Source: an uncultured Caulobacterales bacterium (GTDB taxonomy: Bacteria; Pseudomonadota; Alphaproteobacteria; Caulobacterales; Maricaulaceae). Taken from it: DNA of 64,000 bases. Positions 39,628 to 47,116 of the stretch are shown piece after piece. The stretch covers positions 40,969 through 104,968 of the forward strand of contig CALLBD010000003.1 in NCBI GenBank assembly GCA_938001915.1, written 5' to 3'. Made by a program: the position numbers and the translations under genes. Each line of letters opens with the position of its first letter. Positions within the stretch are counted from its first letter, which is position 1. The notes below the pieces were generated by a model, which was not told the origin of the DNA, did not search any database, and saw only the letters and a program-made list of their open reading frames with translations.

Positions 39628-40712
39628 GGCGTTGTTTGGGCCTGCTGCCAAAGCTGGGTCGCTATATCTTTAAAATTCTCCGATATGTCGGTATTTGCCG
39701 CTGCAACGGGCTGCCCTGCGTCACCGCTTTCTCGAATAGATAACGCTAATGGCGCAGCACCGAGATAATTTATATTAGACGCCTCTGCCTCAGTTTTAGC
39801 GCCGTCCTTGCCAAAAATATGATGCGACGTGCCGCACTCACTACAGGTGAAAACCGCCATATTTTCAATAAGGCCCAAGACGGGAATATCGACTTTTTCG
39901 AACATAGCGACGCCTTTGCGCGCGTCTAGCAAGGCTAGGTCTTGCGGCGTGGAAACAATAACGGCTCCATTCGGTTTTACATCCTGCGCGAGCCCAAGCT
40001 GCGCATCCCCTGTGCCAGGCGGCATATCAATCAGCAAAGCATCTAATTCACCCCAATCCACATCCCATAACATCCGCGCAATCGCCCCTTGAACGAGCGG
40101 GCCGCGCCAAACAATGGGACTGTCATCGGGCGTCAAATACCCAATCGACATTGTCTGAATGCCGTATGCTTCGATAGGGACAATAATATTCCGAGCGCCC
40201 GCCTTAATTGTGCGAGCTTGTTGCCCGGTTGTGCCAAATAACATTGGCAGGCTAGGCCCATGAATATCCGCATCTAATAGACCAATTTTCAAGCCTGAAC
40301 GACTTAAGGCTACGGCCAAATTCGCAGCCATGGTGGATTTGCCGACACCTCCTTTCGCGGATGAAATAGCCAAAATACGCTTGACGTCACCATCACCTTG
40401 TACGCCTTCGGGTCGGCGGGCTTGATGGGGGTTTGGGCGCGGTCGGCTTGCCATTTGAGGTCCCGCCTTATGCGCCGATAAAATAACTTGGGCTTTGGTC
40501 ACGCCCTCTAGAGCCTCGAGAACCGATTGCGCCGTTTCTCGTATGGGGAAGAAGTTTTCGGCCTGAGGCGGCGGAATTTGGAGAACGGCCTGCAATGTTC
40601 CGTCCACAAATTCTAGGCTAGCCAACCGTCCGCTTGAAATGATATCGCCGTCCTTAATGGGGTCTGCGATGTTAGAGAGCGCTTTGAGAGCAAGGTCTTC
40701 GGAATAAGTCAT
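39615..40712 (-). CDS. apbC: Mrp/NBP35/ApbC-family iron-sulfur cluster carrier ATPase
   Basis: ApbC-type P-loop proteins carry and deliver Fe-S clusters. The N-terminal DUF59-like domain (about 1-85) is followed by deviant Walker A SSAKGGVGKSTMAANLA, LLDADIHGPS, LLIDMPPGTGDAQL and the cluster-binding CxxC in FTCSECGTSHHIFG. The ATG at 40712 is preferred over an earlier candidate at 40757, because it overlaps the upstream gene's stop (TAATG) and matches the usual family N-terminus. Length then is 365 residues. It is cotranscribed with the preceding HEAT-like gene. Confidence 0.93.
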   Translation of the reverse strand: MTYSEDLALKALSNIADPIKDGDIISSGRLASLEFVDGTLQAVLQIPPPQAENFFPIRETAQSVLEALEGVTKAQVILSAHKAGPQMASRPRPNPHQARRPEGVQGDGDVKRILAISSAKGGVGKSTMAANLAVALSRSGLKIGLLDADIHGPSLPMLFGTTGQQARTIKAGARNIIVPIEAYGIQTMSIGYLTPDDSPIVWRGPLVQGAIARMLWDVDWGELDALLIDMPPGTGDAQLGLAQDVKPNGAVIVSTPQDLALLDARKGVAMFEKVDIPVLGLIENMAVFTCSECGTSHHIFGKDGAKTEAEASNINYLGAAPLALSIRESGDAGQPVAAANTDISENFKDIATQLWQQAQTTPQRE

Positions 40713-42556
40713 TACTTGGGCGCGCGAGGTGGAAAACCAGCTGTTTTGTTCGAGCAAAAAAATGTCATAGCGCCCGACTTTGACAGTTGAATGGGCATTT
40801 GATCTTTATCCGCAGAGCCGATGATAAGGTCTCCATTTGTATTTACGGCAAAGCCTCGCGCCGAACGCGGCAAGACCCCAATATGATTTATCTGCGGCGT
40901 GGGTCCTGAAAGATTTAGCGTAAACGCAGAGATATCTGCCCCCGCCGGTCCCCATCTATCTATAATCCAAAATATTGGCGTTGATTGCCCAAGCTTTAGG
41001 GGTCGCCCTGGGAGTATAGCCATGGGATTTGAAAACTCGCCAATGGGCTCGAACTGCCCTGACTTATTGTCGTAATGCAAGAGGGTTCCGCCCTTAAGCG
41101 TGACCCGCGATTTAGCCGCAGCTAAATCATATCCCGCAAGCCAGCCCGTCGCGGTAGGATGTGCTGTTGTTAAGTGCTCTCGCGATAAGGCAACGCGGGC
41201 AGAGGTATCAGAAATCATCCAACCCGATTCAAAAAACGGCATTTGTGCCTGCATATCACCCAAATCAAATGGACGCACAGGGCATGGCTGATTGCGCTGC
41301 GGACCCGCACGAAGCTTCAGATAATGCTTCGCCGCCAGCGCGATCGGGGTCACAGGATGATTAGTCTGTTCTTGGATGAGCGCGCGATGGGAAGGTTTTG
41401 CCTTTTTAAGACCCGCTGAAACGGCCCGAATATCATTTGAGCGGATAAGGTCAGACACAACCTGCTGCTGCGCAGGGTGAGCGCCGTAATACTCTGCTAT
41501 GAGATCGCGGTTAATCCATTTTTCCGACTGAGCCACTTTCCAAATATGCGTCAAAGCGGGCTGCGCCTTCGTATTTTGCAAATAACTCAGATATTGATTT
41601 TGGGCGACAAAAGGCTGCCCTTCAACAAGCGCGGAAAAAGCCGCTAGCCGGCTAGGCGTGAGGTCAGGAAAAGGTCCGTCAGCGATGGTCAGGACAGCGT
41701 GCAAGCCGCTCGCCCGCGCGAGCACGGGTAGCTTGTCATCATCAGACATTTTGCGGGCAAATTGAAGATAAAACCCATCTGGCCGCGATTTATGCCGAGA
41801 CGCGAGCATATCACCAATCGCTCTGGCTTGTGCAGGCGTGTCAAGTCCTGCCATCTCCGCTAGTAATCCATTGAACGCTTTTGCCGGACTAGAGCGGTAG
41901 AGAGTCGTATAGGCCGCCGTCACAATCTCTCGCTGCCCACTCCCCAAAAGCGCAATAAACGCGTCTTCGCTCCCCGCCGCGTCTAGCCGATATAAATAGG
42001 GAGCCGCTTCGCGGATAGGGTCCTGGCTTAACGCCTGAAGCAAAACCTTCTGCACCCCACTGGATATCGGCGCGCGCTGCGCGGTGATGGGTAAACGGGT
42101 CAAAGCCTGACGTGCCTGTTCCCGCGTAGCAGGATTTGAATGCGCAAGGCTTTGCAACAATAAATCTCTCGACATGGGATGGCCGTCTTGCAGAAGCGGC
42201 ATGAGGGCTTCCGCCTTCTTTGGGCTCCATTTCTGAGCCACGCGTTGTCGCTCTATAGGCGTCAAAGGCCCTAAGGCTAAAATTAATTTGGCTATATCAG
42301 CATGGCCGTCTTTACTTTCCAAAAGCGAAAACAGTGCATGCCTTCCTATTGGGCCAAAGCGCCTAAATTCGGTCTCGAGAACATCAAAGTCAAATTCAGA
42401 CGCCGTATGACGGCTCACAATGTCTACGCAGGCGCGCAATGCGCTGCAAACAGTTTGCTCTTCGGGGGTTAATGTGCGGGCCTCAGTCACGGAGGCGCTT
42501 AGCCCCCAAAGGCCAACAGACACCACAACGGCTTGTATAAAGTTCAGGCGAGACAC
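40712..42556 (-). CDS. Exported HEAT-like repeat protein of unknown function
   Basis: From a GTG at 42556 the protein starts with a plausible signal peptide (hydrophobic VVVSVGLWGLSASV, then TEA). The open frame extends to 42670, but the upstream part is unlike a secreted N-terminus. Residues about 60-400 consist of paired helices with HEAT-like patterns, such as SRDLLLQSLAHSNPATREQA and REIVTAAYTTLYRSSPAKA. The C-terminal 200 residues are beta-rich with GWLAGYDLAAAKSRVTL and IFWIIDRWGP, possibly a small propeller or sandwich. I recognise no named family. Its stop overlaps the apbC start. Role unknown; a periplasmic scaffold is a guess. Confidence 0.65.
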   Translation of the reverse strand: MSRLNFIQAVVVSVGLWGLSASVTEARTLTPEEQTVCSALRACVDIVSRHTASEFDFDVLETEFRRFGPIGRHALFSLLESKDGHADIAKLILALGPLTPIERQRVAQKWSPKKAEALMPLLQDGHPMSRDLLLQSLAHSNPATREQARQALTRLPITAQRAPISSGVQKVLLQALSQDPIREAAPYLYRLDAAGSEDAFIALLGSGQREIVTAAYTTLYRSSPAKAFNGLLAEMAGLDTPAQARAIGDMLASRHKSRPDGFYLQFARKMSDDDKLPVLARASGLHAVLTIADGPFPDLTPSRLAAFSALVEGQPFVAQNQYLSYLQNTKAQPALTHIWKVAQSEKWINRDLIAEYYGAHPAQQQVVSDLIRSNDIRAVSAGLKKAKPSHRALIQEQTNHPVTPIALAAKHYLKLRAGPQRNQPCPVRPFDLGDMQAQMPFFESGWMISDTSARVALSREHLTTAHPTATGWLAGYDLAAAKSRVTLKGGTLLHYDNKSGQFEPIGEFSNPMAILPGRPLKLGQSTPIFWIIDRWGPAGADISAFTLNLSGPTPQINHIGVLPRSARGFAVNTNGDLIIGSADKDQMPIQLSKSGAMTFFCSNKTAGFPPRAPK

Positions 42557-43045
42557 CCCAAAGGCATAGGTGATGAAAGACCTGGCAACAAGCCATGGAA
42601 ACCGCTTTGTGCAGAGCGAGCAAATTAGAATCTCAGAAAATACGGGCCCTGACGACGGGAAGATACTCACCCCGCTCGTCAGAGCCCTAATTTATACTCG
42701 CCACAACACGCAAATTTGGCCTACCTCATGTCTCCACAAGGAGCGGTTTAGGTTTAACAATCCGTCGAAACGAGATGGTATCGTTTCATGAGTGGGACTA
42801 CCGGATTCCAAATCATGTCACACGAAGAACACTCCCACTGTTTCACAGTTGGATATATACAAAACTCAAACCATCGTATTGAAAACCCTAAGGTATTTCA
42901 AAATTTTTGCTGTCTTGAACCTGCATTTCATTCTCCGCTAGGAGTATGCCCAAGAGTTAGGTTATCGTCGCCATCCAAACACCAGACGATAGAGGGGTGA
43001 TTTGAATTTTTGTTGTGTAATCAAAGATTCTATCCAGAGATGTAA
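42557..43045. other. Intergenic region before the NACHT gene
   Basis: About 490 bp, AT-rich, separating the apbC operon from the accessory block. It contains a 7-bp inverted repeat, GAAACGA/TCGTTTC (42767-42787), and another, AGTGGGA/TCCCACT, just after it. Two open frames of about 70 codons have no recognisable features and are not called. Presumably it contains the promoters of both divergent units. Confidence 0.45.
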
Positions 43046-45658
43046 ATGAGACCCACAAAGATAATAATTCCCCCGCCCAGAAATTTTGAGACCTATGGGC
43101 CTTCCGAGCTCTTTCGGTTTTTCTTCCAAATTGGTCACTGGACAGAAGACAGTTTTAGCGAGGAGTTTCAAAACTATACTCGCGGGACACTTATTAGCAC
43201 GGTGACAATCAATAAGTGGAAAAATAAGAACGTCATCCCGACGCGTTACTCTGGGCAATTATTCAAAATGATTGAGACCATGTCGGAGCCGCCCATCGGC
43301 AAAGCGTGGATTAAAGCCTTCGAAACGGTTTGGGCCCTTCACGCCGCCGGCCGGTACGCCGATATAGAGTCAACCAGCGAGCGCGCGCCTTCGGACACAG
43401 TATGCAGGCAACATAGAAAGTGGATTCAACACCTCTACACGCAACCTATGGAAGGGCAGAGCTTTTCGACCGCAGATATTTATGTGCCGCTGCAATGTCT
43501 TAACGCATCAGAAGATAGTGGGGAAATTCTTGATGTGGAGGATGCTGCTCAGGCCCGTTCTAAAATGTGGACCTTCATTAGTGGGGGACCTGGATCGGGG
43601 AAATCTATCAGCGCCTTACGTTTGGCAAGATCATTTTGTGAAGGTGATGTTTTCCCAATTTACATCAGAGGCAAGCACGTCTCAGATATTGACATTGATG
43701 TCACGAATAGCACGCAATTTATCTTCGACTCCTTTTCTATCAAATCATTTTTAAAACAGTTTAGGGCCTCTTCCTTTGACAGCGCTTGTTTGATTTTGGA
43801 CGGGCTCGACGAAATAAATCAAATGTCAGGTGGTAGACACAATCGAGTCGCCCAGATTCTATCTAATTTGAAGCTTGAGCAAGCCGCCTGCGCCGCGCAT
43901 GGTAAATCTTTGCAATTCGTTGTATTCGGCCGTGAGCCCCATATTGAATATGCAGCGAGCCTTGTTCAGGATAGTCAGTCTCAGCATTTGACCTTACTAT
44001 CCCTTGATGGCTCACACCCCAGCAAAGAGAAGCTCAATGATTCCAAAACAGGGTCAGATTTACGGCCAATTTGGTGGGAAAAATATCTTGAGGCTACACA
44101 ACGAAATATAGACCCAACTCTACCCGATTTTTTATGTTTAGAATATGATGATTTTTCAAGCTTTGGACTTAACCCCCTCCTTAGCTTTCTGATGTGTCAA
44201 ACGGCATTTGAGCACGCCCAAGATAGCGCGTTCGTAAAATCACCACATGTCAAATTACAACATGAATACATCAACGCCTTCACATATAGATCCAATAAAA
44301 ATGAAATTTACAACTCCATTGTCCAACACATGGCGGGGTCTTTAAGCCATATACTTACGCCCTCTAAGTTCCGCGCGGTCCTTCAACATATTGCGGTATC
44401 AATATGGCAGGCTGGTGACAATTTATCTGTGCCGATTAATCACATATACGACTCCCTTGAAGACGCTGACCAAAAAAGGAGTTTCAAGGCCTTAGGTCTG
44501 GACTCACGCACCCCAACACCACCGGATATTTTTGTCACCTCATTTTATTATCGCGTGACGCCACATGAAAACCAGCCGGAAAATATGAGGGTAGAATTCA
44601 CGGATGAAACATTTTCCGACTATTTAGTGAGTACATTTCTTTTCGATCGGTTTGTCGACTTACTGTCTGCTTTTAAGACAAATGAGAAAACCGAAGAGGC
44701 TTTGAGCGCCTGGGCTAGGGCGTCCAGTTCTGGAGCCCATACACCAAGCCTTGCGGGCTTCTGCCAAAAAGAGGCGATCTTACGCTACGATGACTTCGCG
44801 GACTTGAATTGGGATTTTGCACTAAAGATTATTCAGAGTCACTTATCCCCCCATCATTTTGGGGAAGGCAGCCTTAAGTCTCTCACCCAATTACAACACT
44901 CAAATAGCGTCTTATTTTTTATCTGGTCATGTTTGAATTTGGAGCGATACAAACGGCGCGATACGCATTTTGATATCATCGGAAATACTCAGGATTTCGA
45001 TATAAATACCCTTAGGGTGTTTCAACCCCCTCACTCGGCGTCTCACCAATCGAGCCCTTTCAATAAACACGCCGCAAACCACCACAGCTTTTTATCCTTT
45101 TCGCTATCGGGGCAAAAAGTCTCCGCGGGCGACTTGCGCCAGTTTAACTTCCGCCAGGGGCATATGGAGCATGCAATCTACATAGATACGAACTTTGCTA
45201 TGACCTATTGGAGCCATGTTAAGGTAAGTGACAGTCAATTTAGTCGAGCCACTTTCCAACAAGCCATTATCCATAAATTGCGTGTTTTAAAATCAGACTT
45301 CAAAAATTGCTTATTTCAGGGCTCGCGATTTGAAGGGGCCCTGTTTAACACTTGTCAAATGCGCGACGTTTTCTTTTCTCAATGCCATTTCTCGGAGGTC
45401 GAATTTATGGCCCCTCAATTCGAAAACGTAATTTTCGACCGATGTGTGTTTTCAGATGTTAGTTTTTCTCAGCTTGACGATAGAATCGGTCTTACCGGCG
45501 CGAAGTTTCGATATTGCACATTTCTAGATATGGAAGCTAACATTGAAAAAATCCCTATAGATAATCTGATTGGGACAATTCAGAAAAACCCAGATGGAAC
45601 CACGCCTATTGCCCTGAAAACATCGAAAATTGGGACAGGGTTACAGAAATTTTTATAA
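43046..45658 (+). CDS. NACHT-type STAND NTPase with pentapeptide-repeat C-terminus
   Basis: This 870-residue protein has three parts. Residues 1-80 form an XRE-like helical domain with a final TINKWKNKNVIP pattern, possibly DNA binding. Residues 160-560 form a NACHT ATPase: Walker A GGPGSGKS (180-187), Walker B LILDGLDEI (249-257), a sensor-like VVFGRE, and the GLNPLLSFLM helix region. Residues about 685-825 are pentapeptide-like repeats of A/F-(D/S)-x-(C/L/F)-x type (FKNCLFQGSRFEGALF, FDRCVFSDVSF). NACHT NTPases are antiphage sensors in many bacteria; the right-handed helix here would be the sensing or scaffolding part. No known nuclease or pore effector domain was seen. The weakly conserved N-terminus may be the effector. 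It sits directly upstream of the SET/decarboxylase operon in the same direction. Confidence 0.8.
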   Translation: MRPTKIIIPPPRNFETYGPSELFRFFFQIGHWTEDSFSEEFQNYTRGTLISTVTINKWKNKNVIPTRYSGQLFKMIETMSEPPIGKAWIKAFETVWALHAAGRYADIESTSERAPSDTVCRQHRKWIQHLYTQPMEGQSFSTADIYVPLQCLNASEDSGEILDVEDAAQARSKMWTFISGGPGSGKSISALRLARSFCEGDVFPIYIRGKHVSDIDIDVTNSTQFIFDSFSIKSFLKQFRASSFDSACLILDGLDEINQMSGGRHNRVAQILSNLKLEQAACAAHGKSLQFVVFGREPHIEYAASLVQDSQSQHLTLLSLDGSHPSKEKLNDSKTGSDLRPIWWEKYLEATQRNIDPTLPDFLCLEYDDFSSFGLNPLLSFLMCQTAFEHAQDSAFVKSPHVKLQHEYINAFTYRSNKNEIYNSIVQHMAGSLSHILTPSKFRAVLQHIAVSIWQAGDNLSVPINHIYDSLEDADQKRSFKALGLDSRTPTPPDIFVTSFYYRVTPHENQPENMRVEFTDETFSDYLVSTFLFDRFVDLLSAFKTNEKTEEALSAWARASSSGAHTPSLAGFCQKEAILRYDDFADLNWDFALKIIQSHLSPHHFGEGSLKSLTQLQHSNSVLFFIWSCLNLERYKRRDTHFDIIGNTQDFDINTLRVFQPPHSASHQSSPFNKHAANHHSFLSFSLSGQKVSAGDLRQFNFRQGHMEHAIYIDTNFAMTYWSHVKVSDSQFSRATFQQAIIHKLRVLKSDFKNCLFQGSRFEGALFNTCQMRDVFFSQCHFSEVEFMAPQFENVIFDRCVFSDVSFSQLDDRIGLTGAKFRYCTFLDMEANIEKIPIDNLIGTIQKNPDGTTPIALKTSKIGTGLQKFL

Positions 45659-45720
45659 TATTTTCAGAACCCTAATACGCAAACACATCTATTAGTTTAT
45701 AGTGAGTTAATGGCGTCTTT

Positions 45721-45742
45721 TCCGCTTCCGCGTGTAAGCGGA
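45721..45742. promoter_or_regulatory. Hairpin covering the ribosome site of the 43-residue ORF
   Basis: TCCGCTT (45721-45727) pairs perfectly with AAGCGGA (45736-45742) around an 8-base loop. The 3' arm holds the GGAG-like site just before the ATG at 45747, so folding would hide it. It could be a translational switch or attenuation signal for the operon. Confidence 0.5.
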
Positions 45743-45746
45743 GTTC

Positions 45747-45878
45747 ATGAAAACATCCCAGAAACCCAATTTTAAATCAAAATCCCCTTCCTTAAAACGC
45801 CTGATCTTTCATGCGCTATTTGGTAGAAAACGCGTGTCTTTCTGCACGCCTATTGCTCTTGCGTCACGCCGCAAATGA
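45747..45878 (+). CDS. Small, extremely basic 43-residue ORF heading the operon
   Basis: This ORF encodes 43 residues: about 12 Lys or Arg (seven Lys, five Arg), one His and no Asp or Glu. Its stop overlaps the next start by four bases (ATGA: TGA 45876-45878, ATG 45875), the same coupling used by the next pair in this operon. A GGAG-like sequence stands before the ATG, inside a hairpin. Lys-rich segments KTSQKPNFKSKSPSLKR and a GRKR stretch are visible. With a SET methyltransferase two genes later, it could be a modified substrate or a small DNA- or RNA-binding peptide. This is inference. A leader peptide or spurious ORF cannot be excluded; no family is recognised. Confidence 0.5.
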   Translation: MKTSQKPNFKSKSPSLKRLIFHALFGRKRVSFCTPIALASRRK

Positions 45879-47116
45879 CCCGCCTTCATTCAAGCCAGAA
45901 GATTAGGCGACGGGATGTTTTTGCGTTTGCCAGATTAGCTATACGCCCGCTTTTAAGCTTGACGGCTATCGCCCTCTTCACACCGAAACGCACGCGGCAA
46001 ATGGCAGACCTTTTTGCGGAACTTTACTCTCGGCTCTGGGATTGTGCCGAGCATTCAATTTCTCACCAAGGGTTTACCTTGCCATCTGCCCTTGGCGATG
46101 ATCCAGTCCACCGAGTCAATGAACACCTTAAACAACTTTATGGAAGTCAATTTGCAAGTCTTTCAATGGGGGGGTCTTCCGGCGCAATGTTAGCTTTATT
46201 GACCGCCGTCCTACCCAAATTAAATCCTAACCGAGAGTTTATCCTTTTCGACGACGCTTGCCACCAAAGCACAATTGGCGGTCTGATATTTGGGCGATGG
46301 AAAGCCATTCGTTTGCCAAGAGAAAATTGTGAGAGCCGCCAAACTATATATCCGGTTAAATTTGAAGCCCTAAAAGCGCGTATTGAAAAATACGGTCCTG
46401 AAAATTTTGCGGCAATAATATTGGTCCTTCCGTCTTACGATGGGTTTCGGTCTCCCTCGGAGGATCAAAGAATTTACCAATATGCGCGGAACTTAGGTAT
46501 TCCTGTGATTGTTGATGGCGCCTGGGATGCATTGAGGTTTCACGGGCCTAAAGCCCAAACCCCGCCACTTTCCTCTATCTGCGACGTTTGGATTACGAGC
46601 CCCCATAAGCGCGGGCTAACCCCTTCAAGTCTTGGCTGCGTTCTCACAGATAATGAGAGCATAATCCGCCTCTGGGATGAGGCTATGGATTTAGGTTTTC
46701 GGTCCTCTAGTGTGTCTTTTGTAGAGATTATGATTGCAGAATATAGGCTGTCGCAAATTCTAGCTGGCCGTTGGAAGAAAAATTTTGACGACGCCGACAG
46801 AGCCGCGAAAATATTGCGCGCCCGTATTAAAGACATTCATCCAGATCTGGAAATTACAACGGCCCCTCAGGTTCAGGCTGAAATCCATGACCCCACACAT
46901 TTATTGATTGGTACACAAAATATTCCAGATCTAGACGCGCGGGCTTGGGCCAATATTCTAGCAAATGATTTTGCGATCGATATCGAAAAAGCGACAAGGT
47001 CCTCTCTGCTACTTCTATGCGGTGACCCTATACATTTGAGGCATATCGACCAGATTATTGAAAGCTTTGGGGCCGCTCTAAAAATAGCTCTAGAGAGAAC
47101 AGCGAAGTACACATGA
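45875..47116 (+). CDS. PLP-dependent protein of the Orn/Lys/Arg decarboxylase class-I fold, lacking C-terminal domain
   Basis: Family pattern in order: GGSSGAMLALLTAV (cofactor phosphate contacts), FDDACHQST (His130, ring-stacking position), VLPSYDGFRS, VIVDGAWDAL (Asp214, pyridine N contact) and the Schiff-base lysine in TSPHKRG (Lys245). These match the major domain of bacterial Orn/Lys/Arg decarboxylases. In relatives the DEAHGA motif has a His after Asp; here it is DGAWDA, so chemistry may differ. The protein has 413 residues and ends before the usual C-terminal domain. A motif of that domain occurs at the start of the next gene, so the enzyme seems split. It overlaps both neighbours by four bases. 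Substrate unknown: decarboxylation or transamination of Lys/Arg-like amino acids is suggested by family. Confidence 0.8.
   Translation: MTRLHSSQKIRRRDVFAFARLAIRPLLSLTAIALFTPKRTRQMADLFAELYSRLWDCAEHSISHQGFTLPSALGDDPVHRVNEHLKQLYGSQFASLSMGGSSGAMLALLTAVLPKLNPNREFILFDDACHQSTIGGLIFGRWKAIRLPRENCESRQTIYPVKFEALKARIEKYGPENFAAIILVLPSYDGFRSPSEDQRIYQYARNLGIPVIVDGAWDALRFHGPKAQTPPLSSICDVWITSPHKRGLTPSSLGCVLTDNESIIRLWDEAMDLGFRSSSVSFVEIMIAEYRLSQILAGRWKKNFDDADRAAKILRARIKDIHPDLEITTAPQVQAEIHDPTHLLIGTQNIPDLDARAWANILANDFAIDIEKATRSSLLLLCGDPIHLRHIDQIIESFGAALKIALERTAKYT

Noticed and set aside
42570-43000. Two overlapping ORFs of 73 and 70 codons before the NACHT gene
   Set aside because: The first overlaps the opposite-strand protein's N-terminus, sequences look random and no ribosome sites are evident, despite an ATGA overlap between them.
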